From Streptosporangium sp. NBC_01756 (GTDB lineage: Bacteria > Actinomycetota > Actinomycetes > Streptosporangiales > Streptosporangiaceae), in NCBI RefSeq assembly GCF_035917975.1, contig NZ_CP109130.1:5208001-5272000 (forward strand): 64,000 nucleotides of DNA. The letters run 5' to 3'. Shown piece by piece: positions 41,641 to 52,148 of the stretch (position 1 is the stretch's first letter; each line of letters starts with the position of its first letter). A model generated the notes under the pieces. It was given only the letters and a program-made list of their open reading frames with translations. It was not told the DNA's origin and ran no database searches. The position numbers and the translations under genes are program-made.

Positions 41641-42503
41641 TGGGTCAGAAGGTTAACCCGCACGGGTTCCGCCTCGGCATCACGACCGACTTCAAGAGCC
41701 GGTGGTATGCCGACAAGCTCTACAAGTCGTACGTTGCCGAAGATGTGGCGATCCGCCGCATGCTCAAGAAGGGCATGGAGCGGGCCGGCATCTCCAAGGT
41801 GGAGATCGAGCGGACCACCGACCGGGTTCAGGTCGACATTCACACCGCCCGTCCGGGCATCGTCATCGGCCGCCGCGGCGCCGAGGCCGACCGGATCCGT
41901 GGCGACCTCGAGAAGCTGACCAAGAAGCAGGTTCAGCTCAACATCCTTGAGGTCAAGAACCCCGAGATCGACGCTCAGCTCGTCGCTCAGGGTGTGGCCG
42001 AGCAGCTGTCCAGCCGTGTCTCGTTCCGTCGGGCCATGCGCAAGGCGATGCAGTCGGCCATGAAGAGCGGCGCCAAGGGCATCCGGGTGCAGTGCTCCGG
42101 CCGTCTGGGCGGCGCTGAGATGTCCCGTTCGGAGTTCTACCGCGAGGGCCGCGTGCCCCTGCACACCCTCCGCGCGGACATCGACTACGGCCTCTACGAG
42201 GCCCGTACCACCTTCGGCCGTATCGGCGTGAAGGTGTGGATCTACAAGGGTGAGGCTCCGACCAGCCGCGCCGAGCGTGAGGCGGCTGCCGCCGGTGCTC
42301 GTGCGGGCCAGCGTCGGGACCGTGACGACCGTCGCGGCCCCGGTGCCGGTGGCGACCGTCCCCGTCGTGGTGGTGGCGCCGGTGGCGACCGTCCCCGTCG
42401 TGGCGGTGCCGCCCGAGGCGACCGTGCCCCCAGGACTGAGGCGGCCTCCCAGGCTGCCCCCGAGACCGGCCCGGCTGCGCAGCCGGGTGCTGAAGGGAGC
42501 TGA
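41640..42503 (+). CDS. rpsC: 30S ribosomal protein S3 with Gly/Arg-rich C-terminal extension
   Basis: 287 residues, GTG overlapping the rplV stop. The KH domain ([19 protein letters not shown]) and the S3 C-terminal domain ([20 protein letters not shown]) are normal. After about residue 210 a 75-residue tail follows, with repeats of GGDRPRRGG encoded by a 33-nt DNA repeat, like an RGG-type RNA-binding tail. S3 lies at the mRNA entry channel and takes part in helicase activity. Similar but variable tails occur in other actinobacteria. Confidence 0.97.
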   Translation: MGQKVNPHGFRLGITTDFKSRWYADKLYKSYVAEDVAIRRMLKKGMERAGISKVEIERTTDRVQVDIHTARPGIVIGRRGAEADRIRGDLEKLTKKQVQLNILEVKNPEIDAQLVAQGVAEQLSSRVSFRRAMRKAMQSAMKSGAKGIRVQCSGRLGGAEMSRSEFYREGRVPLHTLRADIDYGLYEARTTFGRIGVKVWIYKGEAPTSRAEREAAAAGARAGQRRDRDDRRGPGAGGDRPRRGGGAGGDRPRRGGAARGDRAPRTEAASQAAPETGPAAQPGAEGS

Positions 42504-42505
42504 CC

Positions 42506-42925
42506 ATGCTGATCCCGCGCAGGGTCAAGCACCGCAAGCAGCACCGGCCTGACCGCCACGGTGCCGCCAAGGGCGGCACCAGGGTCGTGTTCGGCGAGTT
42601 CGGCATTCAGGCGCTTGAGCACTCCTACGTGACCAACCGCCAGATCGAGTCGGCTCGTATCGCCATGACCCGCCACATCAAGCGTGGCGGCAAGGTCTGG
42701 ATCAACATCTACCCGGACCGTCCCCTCACCAAGAAGCCTGCCGAGACCCGCATGGGTTCCGGTAAGGGTTCGCCGGAGTGGTGGATCGCCAACGTCAAGC
42801 CCGGTCGCGTCATGTTCGAGCTGTCGGGTGTCGCCGAGCCGGTGGCTCGCGAAGCCCTGCGTCGTGCGATGCACAAGCTCCCGATGAAGTGCCGGTTCGT
42901 TAAGCGTGAAGTGGGTGAGGCGTGA
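42506..42925 (+). CDS. rplP: 50S ribosomal protein L16
   Basis: 139 residues, ATG start. [19 protein letters not shown] and [20 protein letters not shown] are the L16 signatures. It sits near the A-site tRNA elbow. Its TGA overlaps the rpmC ATG. Confidence 0.98.
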   Translation: MLIPRRVKHRKQHRPDRHGAAKGGTRVVFGEFGIQALEHSYVTNRQIESARIAMTRHIKRGGKVWINIYPDRPLTKKPAETRMGSGKGSPEWWIANVKPGRVMFELSGVAEPVAREALRRAMHKLPMKCRFVKREVGEA

Positions 42926-43161
42926 TGGCTAAGGGCCTGACCGCCGGTGAGCTGCGGGTGGAGGACCAGGACACCCTGGTTCAGAAGCTGAAGGAAGCCA
43001 AGGAGGAGCTGTTCAACCTCCGCTTCCAGGCCGCGACCGGCCAGTTGGAGAGCCACGGGCGGCTGCGTGCTGTCCGCCGCGAGATCGCCCGTATCTACAC
43101 CGTGATGCGCGAGCGGGAGCTCGGCATTGTTACGGTTGAGAAGGAGTCGATCGATGGCTGA
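42925..43161 (+). CDS. rpmC: 50S ribosomal protein L29
   Basis: 78 residues. The ATG at 42925 overlaps the rplP stop. [20 protein letters not shown] and [15 protein letters not shown] form the two-helix L29 fold near the tunnel exit. The C-terminus overlaps rpsQ by 8 nt. Confidence 0.96.
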   Translation: MAKGLTAGELRVEDQDTLVQKLKEAKEELFNLRFQAATGQLESHGRLRAVRREIARIYTVMRERELGIVTVEKESIDG

Positions 43162-43435
43162 GACAGCTGAAAGCACAACTGAGACGCGGAACTACCGCAA
43201 GACCCGCGAGGGTCTGGTCGTCAGCGACAAGATGGACAAGACTGTCGTCGTCGCCGTCGAGGACCGCGTCAAGCACCCCTTGTACGGCAAGGTCATCCGT
43301 CGGACGACCAAGTACAAGGCGCACGACGAGGCCAACGCCTGCGGCGTCGGCGACCGTGTTCTCCTGATGGAGACCCGGCCGCTGTCGGCCAGCAAGCGCT
43401 GGCGGGTCATCGAGATTCTCGAGAAGGCCAAGTAA
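43154..43435 (+). CDS. rpsQ: 30S ribosomal protein S17
   Basis: 93 residues. The ATG at 43154 is preceded by AAGGAG at 7 nt and overlaps rpmC by 8 nt. [20 protein letters not shown] and the final [17 protein letters not shown] identify S17. Last gene of the S10 operon. Confidence 0.97.
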   Translation: MAETAESTTETRNYRKTREGLVVSDKMDKTVVVAVEDRVKHPLYGKVIRRTTKYKAHDEANACGVGDRVLLMETRPLSASKRWRVIEILEKAK

Positions 43436-43446
43436 GGAACGCGCCT

Positions 43447-43475
43447 CGTGGGGGGTGACCTGGTCACCCCCCACG
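43447..43475 (+). terminator. Hairpin at the S10/spc operon boundary
   Basis: CGTGGGGGGTGACC (43447-43460) is the exact complement of GGTCACCCCCCACG (43462-43475), separated by one T. It is very stable but lacks a T-run, and lies in the 174-nt gap between rpsQ and rplN, where S10 and spc operons separate in other bacteria. Confidence 0.65.
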
Positions 43476-43609
43476 CTGGCGTCCAAGGGGGCGAAGTCGA
43501 TCTTCGCTCCGCCTGCGGCGGCGGCTCGTCTGTCGCCGGGGGAACAAGACCACATCAGTTCCGCAAGGCTCACCATCGGTGAGAACCAGCGAGACAAACA
43601 GGAGTACAA

Positions 43610-43978
43610 GTGATCCAGCAGGAGTCGCGACTCAAGGTCGCCGACAACACGGGTGCGAAGGAAGTTCTTTGCATCCGTGTGCTCGGTGGCTCGGGTCGGC
43701 GCTACGCGGGAATCGGCGACATCATCGTCGCCACGGTCAAGGACGCCATTCCTGGCGGCACCGTGAAGAAGGGCGACGTCGTCAAGGCGGTTATCGTCCG
43801 TACTGTCAAGGAGCGCCGCCGGCCCGACGGCTCCTACATCCGCTTCGACGAGAACGCCGCCGTCATCATCAAGGACAGCGGTGACCCTCGTGGCACGCGT
43901 ATCTTCGGTCCCGTCGGACGTGAGCTGCGTGACAAGAAGTTCATGCGCATCATCTCGCTCGCGCCGGAGGTGTTGTAA
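43610..43978 (+). CDS. rplN: 50S ribosomal protein L14
   Basis: 122 residues, GTG with ACAGGAG upstream. [20 protein letters not shown] and [20 protein letters not shown] are diagnostic. L14 forms part of an intersubunit bridge. First gene of the spc block. Confidence 0.98.
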   Translation: MIQQESRLKVADNTGAKEVLCIRVLGGSGRRYAGIGDIIVATVKDAIPGGTVKKGDVVKAVIVRTVKERRRPDGSYIRFDENAAVIIKDSGDPRGTRIFGPVGRELRDKKFMRIISLAPEVL

Positions 43979-44299
43979 ATGCCGAAGCTTCATGTGAAGA
44001 AGGGTGACCTGGTTCAGGTCATCGCCGGTAAGGACAAGGGTGCCAAGGGTCGTGTGATCGCCGCCCACCCGCGTGAAGAGCGCGTGGTGGTCGAAGGCGT
44101 CAACATGATCAAGAAGCACTCCAAGGAGACCAACCAGGGTCCGCGCGGCGCCAAGACCGGTGGCGTGCAGACCATGGAGGCTCCCATCCACGTGAGCAAC
44201 GTCAAGAAGCTCAAGGATGACGAGAAGCCTGCCAAGGAGAAGCCCGCCAAGAAGGAGTCGGCCAAGGCCGCCTCTGACGAGTCGGGTGAGGACAACTGA
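43979..44299 (+). CDS. rplX: 50S ribosomal protein L24
   Basis: 106 residues. The KOW motif ([20 protein letters not shown]) is N-terminal, followed by [12 protein letters not shown]. The last 25 residues are a charged Lys/Glu tail. L24 is an assembly initiator. It directly follows rplN and shares one base with rplE. Confidence 0.97.
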   Translation: MPKLHVKKGDLVQVIAGKDKGAKGRVIAAHPREERVVVEGVNMIKKHSKETNQGPRGAKTGGVQTMEAPIHVSNVKKLKDDEKPAKEKPAKKESAKAASDESGEDN

Positions 44300-44883
44300 T
44301 GACCGCGAACACTACTGAGTCCGTCCAGACCGGACGGCCGCTTCCGCGCCTCAAGCAGCGCTACCGCGAAGAGATCATCGCGAAGCTGAACGAGCAGTTC
44401 GGGTTCGAGAACATCATGCTGGTGCCCACGATCACCAAGATCAAGGTGAACATGGGCGTCGGCGAGGCCGCGCGCGACTCGAAGCTGATCGACGGCGCCG
44501 TCCGCGACCTCACCGTGATCACCGGTCAGAAGCCGGCGGTCGTCCGGGCCCGCAAGTCCATCGCCCAGTTCAAGCTGCGTGAGGGCATGCCGATCGGCGC
44601 GCACGTCACGCTGCGCGGCGACCGCATGTGGGAGTTCCTGGACCGGCTGCTTTCGCTGGCGCTGCCCCGTATCCGTGACTTCCGCGGCCTGTCGCCCAAG
44701 CAGTTCGACGGCAACGGAAACTACACCTTCGGTCTGACCGAGCAGGTCATGTTCCACGAGATCGACCAGGACAAGGTCGATCGCCAGCGTGGTATGGACA
44801 TCACCGTCGTGACCACTGCTAAGACCGACGACCAGGGCCGGGCGCTGCTCAAGCTTCTCGGCTTCCCCTTCAAGGAGGCCTGA
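44299..44883 (+). CDS. rplE: 50S ribosomal protein L5
   Basis: 194 residues, ATG overlapping the rplX stop (TGATG). [40 protein letters not shown] and [20 protein letters not shown] are L5 signatures. L5 binds 5S rRNA and the P-site tRNA. Followed by the zinc-type S14. Confidence 0.98.
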   Translation: MTANTTESVQTGRPLPRLKQRYREEIIAKLNEQFGFENIMLVPTITKIKVNMGVGEAARDSKLIDGAVRDLTVITGQKPAVVRARKSIAQFKLREGMPIGAHVTLRGDRMWEFLDRLLSLALPRIRDFRGLSPKQFDGNGNYTFGLTEQVMFHEIDQDKVDRQRGMDITVVTTAKTDDQGRALLKLLGFPFKEA

Positions 44884-44885
44884 TC

Positions 44886-45071
44886 ATGGCGAAGACGTCG
44901 CTCAAGGTCAAGGCTGCTCGTAAGGCCAAGTTCGAGGTCCGGGCGTACACTCGGTGCTCGCGCTGTGGTCGTCCCCGCGCCGTCTACAGGAAGTTCGGCC
45001 TGTGCCGCATCTGCTTCCGTGAGATGGCGCACCGGGGCGAGCTGCCTGGCATCACCAAGTCCAGCTGGTAG
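44886..45071 (+). CDS. rpsZ: 30S ribosomal protein S14, zinc-binding type
   Basis: 61 residues, the short type Z form. It carries the zinc ribbon [20 protein letters not shown] (Cys-X2-Cys, X12, Cys-X2-Cys). Many actinobacteria also have a longer zinc-independent paralogue under Zur control elsewhere; none is in this window. It replaces rpsN at this place in the spc operon. Confidence 0.97.
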   Translation: MAKTSLKVKAARKAKFEVRAYTRCSRCGRPRAVYRKFGLCRICFREMAHRGELPGITKSSW

Positions 45072-45075
45072 CCGC

Positions 45076-45108
45076 CCGCGTGGCCTGTGGAGGCCACAGG
45101 CCACGCGG
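45076..45108 (+). promoter_or_regulatory. Intercistronic hairpin rpsZ-rpsH
   Basis: A perfect 15-bp stem, CCGCGTGGCCTGTGG-AGG-CCACAGGCCACGCGG, in the 144-nt gap before rpsH. No T-run. It could be a partial attenuator or an RNA stability element. Confidence 0.65.
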
Positions 45109-45215
45109 TGGTCACCAGCCGTACATAGAAGTCGTATTCACCGGGCGCTGCCTCAAGCGCCCATGACCGCACCGTAGGTCCCTTGTGGAAACCGCGGTGA
45201 GGAAGGCCACTGGCC

Positions 45216-45614
45216 ATGACGATGACCGACCCGATCGCAGACATGCTGACGCGTCTGCGGAACGCGAACTCGGCGTACCACGAAACCGTGGCGATGCCGT
45301 ACTCGAAGATCAAGGCGCACATCGCCGAGATCCTCCAGCAGGAGGGTTACATTCAGACCTGGAGCGTCGAAGACGCCAAGGTCGGAAAGAACCTCGTGGT
45401 GGAGCTCAAGTTCGGGCCGAGCCGTGAGCGGTCGCTCGCGGGCCTGCGCCGGGTTTCCAAGCCCGGCCTGCGGGTCTATGCAAAGAAGGACAACCTGCCT
45501 CGAGTCCTGGGCGGACTGGGCGTCGCGATCATTTCGACGTCCGGCGGTCTCATGACGGACAAGCAGGCCGGCAAGCGTGGAGTGGGCGGGGAAGTCCTCG
45601 CCTTCGTTTGGTAG
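45216..45614 (+). CDS. rpsH: 30S ribosomal protein S8
   Basis: 132 residues. ATG at 45216 follows GAGGAAGG; ATG at 45222 is an alternative. [20 protein letters not shown] and the C-terminal [20 protein letters not shown] are diagnostic. In E. coli S8 represses the spc operon. Confidence 0.98.
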   Translation: MTMTDPIADMLTRLRNANSAYHETVAMPYSKIKAHIAEILQQEGYIQTWSVEDAKVGKNLVVELKFGPSRERSLAGLRRVSKPGLRVYAKKDNLPRVLGGLGVAIISTSGGLMTDKQAGKRGVGGEVLAFVW

Positions 45615-45631
45615 AAGGGAGAAATCACAGC

Positions 45632-46174
45632 ATGTCACGAATCGGACGGCTGCCCATCCCTGTACCGAACGGCGTGGACGTCGCCATCGACGGCCGGGAT
45701 GTCACGGTCAAGGGCCCCAAGGGCACGCTCTCTCACACGGTCGCGGAGCCGATCGTCGTCGCCAAGGGCGACGACGGAACCGTCACCGTCGCTCGTCCCA
45801 ACGACGAGAACAAGGTCCGTGCGCTGCACGGCCTGTCCCGCACGCTGATCGCCAATATGGTGACCGGCGTGACCCAGGGATACTCCAAGACTCTGGAGAT
45901 CGTGGGCGTCGGTTACCGCGTGCAGGCCAAGAGCCCGACTCAGCTTGAGTTCGCTCTCGGCTTCAGCCACCCGGTCACCGTCAACGCCCCCGAGGGTGTC
46001 TCCTTCCGCGTCGAGAAGCCGACCCTGTTCCACGTGGACGGCATCGACAAGCAGAAGGTCGGCGAGATCGCCGCGAACATCCGCAAGCTGCGCAAGCCCG
46101 ACCCGTACAAGGGCAAGGGCGTGCGCTACCAGGGTGAAGTTATCCGCCGCAAGGTCGGAAAGGCTGGTAAGTAG
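45632..46174 (+). CDS. rplF: 50S ribosomal protein L6
   Basis: 180 residues. ATG at 45632 ([15 protein letters not shown]) with AGGGAGA 9 nt upstream is preferred over the upstream in-frame codon. RNA-binding C-terminal [20 protein letters not shown] is intact. L6 lies near the sarcin-ricin loop. Confidence 0.98.
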   Translation: MSRIGRLPIPVPNGVDVAIDGRDVTVKGPKGTLSHTVAEPIVVAKGDDGTVTVARPNDENKVRALHGLSRTLIANMVTGVTQGYSKTLEIVGVGYRVQAKSPTQLEFALGFSHPVTVNAPEGVSFRVEKPTLFHVDGIDKQKVGEIAANIRKLRKPDPYKGKGVRYQGEVIRRKVGKAGK

Positions 46175-46176
46175 GC

Positions 46177-46560
46177 ATGGCTGGCAAGACTGCGTTCGGC
46201 AAGCACACGGCCGCCCGCGCCGTCTCGCGGGCCCGCCGCCACGGCCGAGTCCGCAAGAAGGTGGTCGGTACGGCCGCGCGTCCGCGCCTGGTCGTCAATC
46301 GTTCCACGCGACACCTGTTCGTGCAGATCGTCGACGACGCCCAGGGCCACACGCTGGTGAGCGCGTCCACCATGGACGCCTCCCTGCGCACGGCACCGGG
46401 CGCCAAGACCGACAAGGCGAAGCAGGTCGGCGAGCTTCTCGCTCAGCGGGCCAAGGCTGCCGGGATCACCGCGGTCGTGTTCGACCGTGGCGGGAACCGC
46501 TACGCGGGTCGCCTGGCGGCACTCGCGGACAGCGCCCGCGAAGGCGGGCTGGAGTTCTGA
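46177..46560 (+). CDS. rplR: 50S ribosomal protein L18
   Basis: 127 residues, ATG start. [20 protein letters not shown] and [20 protein letters not shown] mark the L18/L5e family that binds 5S rRNA. Its TGA overlaps an ATG that begins a 13-codon frame leading into rpsE. Confidence 0.98.
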   Translation: MAGKTAFGKHTAARAVSRARRHGRVRKKVVGTAARPRLVVNRSTRHLFVQIVDDAQGHTLVSASTMDASLRTAPGAKTDKAKQVGELLAQRAKAAGITAVVFDRGGNRYAGRLAALADSAREGGLEF

Positions 46561-46600
46561 TGGCCCGTTCTAACAAGAGCAACGAGAAGAGGAACCACTG

Positions 46601-46601
<1 letters not shown>
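46560..46601 (+). CDS. 13-codon mini-ORF coupling rplR to rpsE
   Basis: ATG at 46560 shares its A with the rplR stop, and its own TGA shares its last A with the rpsE ATG at 46601. The encoded peptide would be [13 protein letters not shown]. The rpsE ribosome-binding site (GAAGAGG) lies inside it. It may act as a translational relay from rplR to rpsE rather than make a functional peptide. Confidence 0.4.
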
Positions 46602-47233
<632 letters not shown>

Positions 47234-47236
47234 CCG

Positions 47237-47419
47237 ATGGCACGCCTGAAGATCACTCAGGTCCGCTCCAAGATCGGCGGTAAGCAGAACCAGCGTGACT
47301 CGCTGCGTTCGCTCGGTCTGAAGCGAATCGGTGACGTCGTCGTCAAGGAGGACCGCCCGGAGATCCGCGGCATGGTCACCGTGGTGACGCACCTGGTCAC
47401 CGTGGAAGAGGTCGACTAG
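47237..47419 (+). CDS. rpmD: 50S ribosomal protein L30
   Basis: 60 residues, ATG start. [20 protein letters not shown] and [17 protein letters not shown] are the L30 signatures. Lies between rpsE and rplO with 3-nt and 2-nt gaps. Confidence 0.97.
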   Translation: MARLKITQVRSKIGGKQNQRDSLRSLGLKRIGDVVVKEDRPEIRGMVTVVTHLVTVEEVD

Positions 47420-47421
47420 AG

Positions 47422-47877
47422 ATGGCAGAGAACACTCCGCTCCGTATCCACCACCTGCGTCCGGCTCCCGGCGCCAACAAGTCGAAGGTCCGCAAGGGCC
47501 GCGGCGAGGCGTCCAAGGGCAAGACCGCCGGTCGTGGCACCAAGGGCACGAGGGCGCGGAACAAGGTTCCTCTCGGTTTCGAGGGTGGCCAGGTTCCGCT
47601 CCAGCGCCGTCTGCCCAAGTACAAGGGCTTCTCCAACGCCCTGTTCAAGACGACCTACCAGGTCGTCAACCTGGACAAGCTCAGCGAGCTGTTCCCCGAG
47701 GGTGGCGATGTCACCGTCGAGACGCTGGTCGCCAAGGGCGCGGTCCGCAAGAGGCAGCTCGTCAAGGTTCTCGGAACCGGCGACATCTCTGTGGCGTTGA
47801 ACGTGCAGGCGCACGCCTTCTCCGCCAGTGCCAAGGAGAAGATCGCCGCTGCCGGGGGCTCCGTCTCCGAGCTGTAG
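47422..47877 (+). CDS. rplO: 50S ribosomal protein L15
   Basis: 151 residues. [40 protein letters not shown] and the final [19 protein letters not shown] are diagnostic. The basic N-terminal arm threads 23S rRNA. A strong hairpin follows, before secY. Confidence 0.98.
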   Translation: MAENTPLRIHHLRPAPGANKSKVRKGRGEASKGKTAGRGTKGTRARNKVPLGFEGGQVPLQRRLPKYKGFSNALFKTTYQVVNLDKLSELFPEGGDVTVETLVAKGAVRKRQLVKVLGTGDISVALNVQAHAFSASAKEKIAAAGGSVSEL

Positions 47878-47889
47878 GCATAATGACGT

Positions 47890-47920
47890 GGCGCGGGGGC
47901 TCATAATGAGCCCCCGCGCC
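47890..47920 (+). terminator. Hairpin between rplO and secY
   Basis: GGCGCGGGGGCTCAT and ATGAGCCCCCGCGCC are exact complements flanking a single A. No T-run follows. It may separate the ribosomal genes from secY-adk-map. Confidence 0.7.
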
Positions 47921-48053
47921 CGTAGTGCGTTAGAGTTCGCTGGATAGTGGGCCTCAACTCATTTCCGTCGGCTCGCTGACTTGAGATGGCAAAGATGGAC
48001 CACCCCCGCACCATCGCTGACCGACCTCGCCTTTCAGGCGCGCAGGAGGGACC

Positions 48054-49370
48054 GTGCTGACCGCGTTTACCCGAGCGTTCCGTACGCCGGACCTGCGCAA
48101 CAAGTTGCTCTTCACACTGGGCATCATCGCGCTGTTCCGGCTCGGCTCGGTTCTTCCGACTCCGGGTGTCAACAACGAAAACATCGCCCGATGCCTCCAG
48201 CAGGCACAGTCAGGCGATGCCGGCAACATCTACGGCATGGTGCAGCTGTTCAGCGGTGGCGCCTTGCTGAAGCTGTCGGTGTTCGCGCTCGGCATCATGC
48301 CGTACATCACCGCGAGCATCATCCTTCAGCTTCTGGTGGTCGTGATTCCCCGCCTGGAGGCCCTCAAGAAGGAGGGGCAGGCCGGGCAGACCAAGATCAC
48401 GCAATATACGCGTTATCTGACGATCGGTCTGGCGATTCTCCAGTCGACCGCCTTCATCGCCCTCGCGCGTACCGGGCAGCTCTTCCCGCAGTGTCAGGAA
48501 GAGATCCTGCTGGACAAGGACAACGTCTTCACCATTATCACGATGGTGCTGACGATGACCGCCGGTACCGCCGTCATCATGTGGCTGGGCGAGCTCGTCA
48601 CCGACCGCGGCGTCGGCAACGGCATGTCCATCCTGATCTTCACGCAGGTCATCGCGGTCTTCCCGGCCGAGCTGCTCAACATCGCCCGCACCAAGGGTCT
48701 CTTCGTCTTCGCGGTGGTCATCGTGACCGGTATCGCGATGATCGCCCTGGTGGTCATGGTCGAGCAGGCGCAGCGCCGGGTTCCGGTGCAGTACGCCAAG
48801 CGCATGGTCGGCCGCCGGATGTACGGCGGGACCTCGACCTACATCCCGTTGAAGGTGAACCAGGCCGGCATCATCCCGGTCATCTTCGCCTCTTCGCTGC
48901 TCTATCTTCCGCAGCTCGTCACGACGCTCTTCAGCAATGCGCAGCAGGAGCCGAACGCGATCGTCCAGTGGATCCAGCGGAACCTGGTCACGGGTGACAC
49001 TCCCGCCTACATGATCACTTTCTTCGTGCTCATCGTCTTCTTCACCTACTTCTACGTTTCCATCACCTTCAACCCCGTTGAAGTGGCGGACAACATGAAG
49101 AAGTACGGTGGGTTCATCCCGGGCATCCGCCCGGGCCGGCCGACGGCTGAGTACTTGAACTACGTGCTCACGCGACTCACCGCCCCCGGTGCGCTCTATC
49201 TGGGCCTGATCGCCATGGTGCCGATCATCGCCCTGGCGGTCGTCGGTGCGAGTCAGAACTTCCCGTTCGGAGGGACGAGCATTCTGATCATGGTTGGTGT
49301 CGGTCTGGACACCGTGAAGCAGATTGAGAGCCAGCTCCAGCAGCGCAATTACGAAGGCTTCCTGAAGTAG
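48054..49370 (+). CDS. secY: Protein translocase subunit SecY
   Basis: 438 residues, GTG start with GGAGGGACC upstream. Ten hydrophobic helices are expected; visible family motifs include [20 protein letters not shown], plug-proximal [11 protein letters not shown] and [20 protein letters not shown]. It forms the membrane channel of the Sec system with SecE from 18571. It overlaps adk by one base. Confidence 0.98.
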   Translation: MLTAFTRAFRTPDLRNKLLFTLGIIALFRLGSVLPTPGVNNENIARCLQQAQSGDAGNIYGMVQLFSGGALLKLSVFALGIMPYITASIILQLLVVVIPRLEALKKEGQAGQTKITQYTRYLTIGLAILQSTAFIALARTGQLFPQCQEEILLDKDNVFTIITMVLTMTAGTAVIMWLGELVTDRGVGNGMSILIFTQVIAVFPAELLNIARTKGLFVFAVVIVTGIAMIALVVMVEQAQRRVPVQYAKRMVGRRMYGGTSTYIPLKVNQAGIIPVIFASSLLYLPQLVTTLFSNAQQEPNAIVQWIQRNLVTGDTPAYMITFFVLIVFFTYFYVSITFNPVEVADNMKKYGGFIPGIRPGRPTAEYLNYVLTRLTAPGALYLGLIAMVPIIALAVVGASQNFPFGGTSILIMVGVGLDTVKQIESQLQQRNYEGFLK

Positions 49371-50020
49371 TGCGTCTCGTCCTGGTTGGGCCCCCCGGAG
49401 CGGGTAAGGGGACACAGGCCCAGTTCATCGCATCCAACCTGTCCATCCCGAAGATCTCGACAGGTGACATCTTCCGTGCCAACGTCTCGGGCGGCACGGA
49501 GCTCGGCAAGCTTGCCAAGGAATACATGGACCGCGGTGACCTCGTACCCGACGAGGTCACCATCGCGATGGTCCGCGACCGCCTTCTGGAGAGCGACGCG
49601 CAGGACGGTTTCCTGCTCGACGGCTTTCCCAGGAATGTGCCCCAGGCCCAGATCCTGAAGAAGATGCTCGAGGAGTTCGGAACCGGTCTGGACATCGTTC
49701 TGGAGCTCGTGGTCGACGACGAGGAGGTCGTGCGCCGGCTGGCCGGCCGCCGGACCTGCAGCCAGTGCGGCCGCATCTGGCACGTCGACTTCGACGACAA
49801 GAAGGACGACGTCTGCGACACCTGCGGTGGGCGGCTCTACCAGCGGGACGACGACAAGGAAGACACCGTCCGGCACCGGCTGGAGGTCTACCAGGAGCAG
49901 ACCGCTCCGCTCGTCTCCTTCTACGCCGACGAGCGCATCCTTGTCGGGGTGGACGCGACCGGACCGGTGGAAGAGGTCACCCAGCGCGCGATGGAGGCCT
50001 TGAGTCCTTTTACGGACTGA
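49370..50020 (+). CDS. adk: Adenylate kinase, zinc-type
   Basis: 216 residues, GTG overlapping the secY stop. P-loop [13 protein letters not shown]-binding [10 protein letters not shown] and [12 protein letters not shown] are present. The long LID domain carries a Cys4 zinc site (CSQCGRIWH and CDTCGG). It converts ATP and AMP to 2 ADP. Placement between secY and map is classical. Confidence 0.98.
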   Translation: MRLVLVGPPGAGKGTQAQFIASNLSIPKISTGDIFRANVSGGTELGKLAKEYMDRGDLVPDEVTIAMVRDRLLESDAQDGFLLDGFPRNVPQAQILKKMLEEFGTGLDIVLELVVDDEEVVRRLAGRRTCSQCGRIWHVDFDDKKDDVCDTCGGRLYQRDDDKEDTVRHRLEVYQEQTAPLVSFYADERILVGVDATGPVEEVTQRAMEALSPFTD

Positions 50021-50031
50021 GAACGTCCTTT

Positions 50032-50069
50032 CAGCACGCCACCCATGAGAACCCATGGGTGGCGTGCTG
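50032..50069 (+). terminator. Terminator between adk and map
   Basis: A 16-bp perfect stem, CAGCACGCCACCCATG-AGAACC-CATGGGTGGCGTGCTG, followed by TCGTTTAG. It suggests that map is transcribed from its own promoter as well. Confidence 0.75.
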
Positions 50070-50138
50070 TCGTTTAGGGCACAATCGGGGGAATTGGGCT
50101 CCCGGATTGCCCGTTGAACCACCCCAGGGGGTGCGCAC

Positions 50139-50957
50139 GTGTTCAAGAAGAACAAGCACGGTATCCAGGTGAAGACGCCTGAGCAGCTGGAGAAGATGCG
50201 GGCGGCGGGTCTGGTGGTCGGCCGGACACTGCAGTTGCTCCGCGAGAGCGTGCGACCCGGACTGACACCGCTGGACCTCGATGTGATCGCGGAGAAGGCG
50301 ATCCGGGACGAGGGGGCGATCCCCTCCTTCAAGGGCTACCAGGGTTTTCCGGCCACGATCTGCGCGTCGGTGAACCACGAGGTCGTCCACGGCATCCCGA
50401 GCGACCGGCGTCCGCTGCAGGAGGGCGACATCATCTCCATCGACTGCGGCGCCATCGTGGACGGCTGGCACGGCGACTCGGCCGTCACGGTCCCCGTCGG
50501 AGAGGTCGACCCCAAGCTGACCGAGCTGATGCGGGTGACCGAGGAGTCCATGTGGCGCGGCATCGCCGCGCTCACCGCGGGCCGCCACCTGTCCGACATC
50601 GGTCACGAGGTGGAGAAGTACGTCCGCTCCCAGGGCCGCTACGGCATTCCGCAGGAGTACGGCGGGCACGGCATCGGCACTGAGATGCACATGGACCCCT
50701 GGGTCGCCAACCACGGCAAACCCGGCCGGGGGCCACGTTTCGAGCCGGGCATGTGCTTCGCCGTCGAGCCGATGGTGAACCTCGGCACCGACCGGACCAA
50801 GGTACTGGCGGATGACTGGACCGTTGTCACCGTTGACGGTAAAGCTTCGGCACATTTCGAACACAGCGTCGCGGTGACACATAATGGGCCTTGGGTACTG
50901 ACCGCGCTTGACGGGGGGAAAGAGCGGCTTGCCGATCTGTTGGGAGACGCGGGCTAG
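50139..50957 (+). CDS. map: Methionine aminopeptidase, type I
   Basis: 272 residues, GTG start. The metal ligands are in DCGAIVDGWHGDSAVT (two Asp), GGHGIGTEMHMDP (His), CFAVEPM (Glu) and FEHSVAVTHNG (Glu); the substrate His is in NHEVVHGIP. It removes the initiator Met from nascent proteins. Linked to secY-adk as in many bacteria. Confidence 0.97.
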   Translation: MFKKNKHGIQVKTPEQLEKMRAAGLVVGRTLQLLRESVRPGLTPLDLDVIAEKAIRDEGAIPSFKGYQGFPATICASVNHEVVHGIPSDRRPLQEGDIISIDCGAIVDGWHGDSAVTVPVGEVDPKLTELMRVTEESMWRGIAALTAGRHLSDIGHEVEKYVRSQGRYGIPQEYGGHGIGTEMHMDPWVANHGKPGRGPRFEPGMCFAVEPMVNLGTDRTKVLADDWTVVTVDGKASAHFEHSVAVTHNGPWVLTALDGGKERLADLLGDAG

Positions 50958-50984
50958 GTTTGGACACCGCCCGCCGGTGAGCGG

Positions 50985-51449
50985 ATGTGGTTGATGATGG
51001 CGACAGGTCCGGAGATGCGGGCGTCGGATGGAGACCGTGACAACGTCGCCTCGGTCCTGCGGGAGCACTACGCGCAGGGCCGGCTCACCGGCGAGGAGTT
51101 CGAGCAGCGGCTGGAACAGCTTTATACGAGCAAGACCTACGGCGAGCTCGCCACACTCACGTCCGACCTCCCCGACGTCGACCTGCGTGAGCTGCCGAGA
51201 GCCCCTGTCGGCCGCCCGGAGCGCCGTGGAGGGCGCGACATCCGCGGGGCGCAGAGCAAGAACCTGAAGGCGGCGTGGAGCGCCTGGGCGGCGGCGAGCA
51301 GCGTCAACTGGGTGATCTGGTTCATCATCGGAGCGACGAACGGGCTCGACTTCCCCTATCCGTGGCCGCTGTGGGTGATGGGTCCGTGGGGAGTGGTGTT
51401 GCTGATCACCACGCTCTCCACCGGGCTGGGAGACAAGCGGAACCGGTAA
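50985..51449 (+). CDS. DUF1707 protein with two-helix membrane domain
   Basis: 154 residues. The DUF1707 signature (MRASDGDRDNVASVLREHYA, then GRLTGEEFEQRLEQLYTSKT and LATLTSDLPD) occupies residues 11-65. An Arg-rich linker leads to a C-terminal 2TM-like domain (SVNWVIWFIIGATNG and WVMGPWGVVLLITTL). DUF1707 is a short actinobacterial domain of unknown function thought to be regulatory or to mediate protein contacts. The start may be ATG at 50985, 50997 or 51015. Confidence 0.82.
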   Translation: MWLMMATGPEMRASDGDRDNVASVLREHYAQGRLTGEEFEQRLEQLYTSKTYGELATLTSDLPDVDLRELPRAPVGRPERRGGRDIRGAQSKNLKAAWSAWAAASSVNWVIWFIIGATNGLDFPYPWPLWVMGPWGVVLLITTLSTGLGDKRNR

Positions 51450-51556
51450 AAGTCCACGTCCGGGGTTGAATGTGCATTCCTCCACAGAAGTCCGGGTTCA
51501 TTCTTCCTAACGTGAGCGGTGTCCGAACAACGAAGACACCCTCCCAGGAGAAAACC

Positions 51557-52021
51557 ATGGGGAAGACCCGCACCCTGCTCGTCGGCGCCGCTCTCACCGG
51601 TTCGCTCGCCGCCGGCCTGGCCGTGGCTCCCGCTCAGGCCGCGACGGCCGGCGCGGCCACGGTCCAGCAGGCCCAGAGCCCGCAGAGACACTTCTTCGGC
51701 CCGTACCACTCAAGGTTCGGCGGCGGCGAGAACTTCGGCCACCGCTCCTACTTCAAGGGTTACTGGTATAAGGACGGCGGCCGCTACTGGTTCTTCGGCG
51801 ACCTGTTCGACCGTGACCGCGACCGTGACTACAGCTACGTGTGGTTCAGGTGGCACAACCGGTCAGGTTTCCACACCAAGGTGTTCAAGACCTTCGGGCA
51901 CCGGCACTTCAGCACGTACGGCGGCTTCAAGAAGAGCAGCGGCTTCAACGACTTCAAGATCCGCGTCTGCGAGGGTGACAACAGCTTCGACGACTGCGGC
52001 AACTGGGGTGACGCCTTCTAG
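51557..52021 (+). CDS. Small secreted aromatic-rich protein, unknown
   Basis: 154 residues. ATG at 51557 with CAGGAG 6 nt upstream gives a clear signal peptide (RTLLVGAALTGSLAAGLAV, cleavage after APAQA). The mature protein of about 125 residues is rich in Phe, Tyr, Trp, Gly and His, with a DRDRDRD run and stretches such as YFKGYWYKDGGRYWFFGDLF. Two Cys near the C-terminus (VCEGDNSFDDCGN) could form one disulfide. I do not recognise a family. The lack of low-complexity drift and the good terminator argue for a real, abundantly made extracellular protein. Confidence 0.75.
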   Translation: MGKTRTLLVGAALTGSLAAGLAVAPAQAATAGAATVQQAQSPQRHFFGPYHSRFGGGENFGHRSYFKGYWYKDGGRYWFFGDLFDRDRDRDYSYVWFRWHNRSGFHTKVFKTFGHRHFSTYGGFKKSSGFNDFKIRVCEGDNSFDDCGNWGDAF

Positions 52022-52058
52022 GCGGGCTGCTCCCGCTTTCCGGCAGCCGATCCTGCGG

Positions 52059-52092
52059 ACCCTCCGATGACCATGGTCATCGGAGGGTTTTT
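52059..52092 (+). terminator. Rho-independent terminator after the secreted protein gene
   Basis: ACCCTCCGATGACC-AT-GGTCATCGGAGGGT followed by TTTT. It is one of the few textbook terminators with a T-run in the window. Confidence 0.92.
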
Positions 52093-52148
52093 CGCGTTGT
52101 GTCAGACCTTTGCCACGCTCTGTAGTTGCTCTTTCCGGAGCCGGGTAA

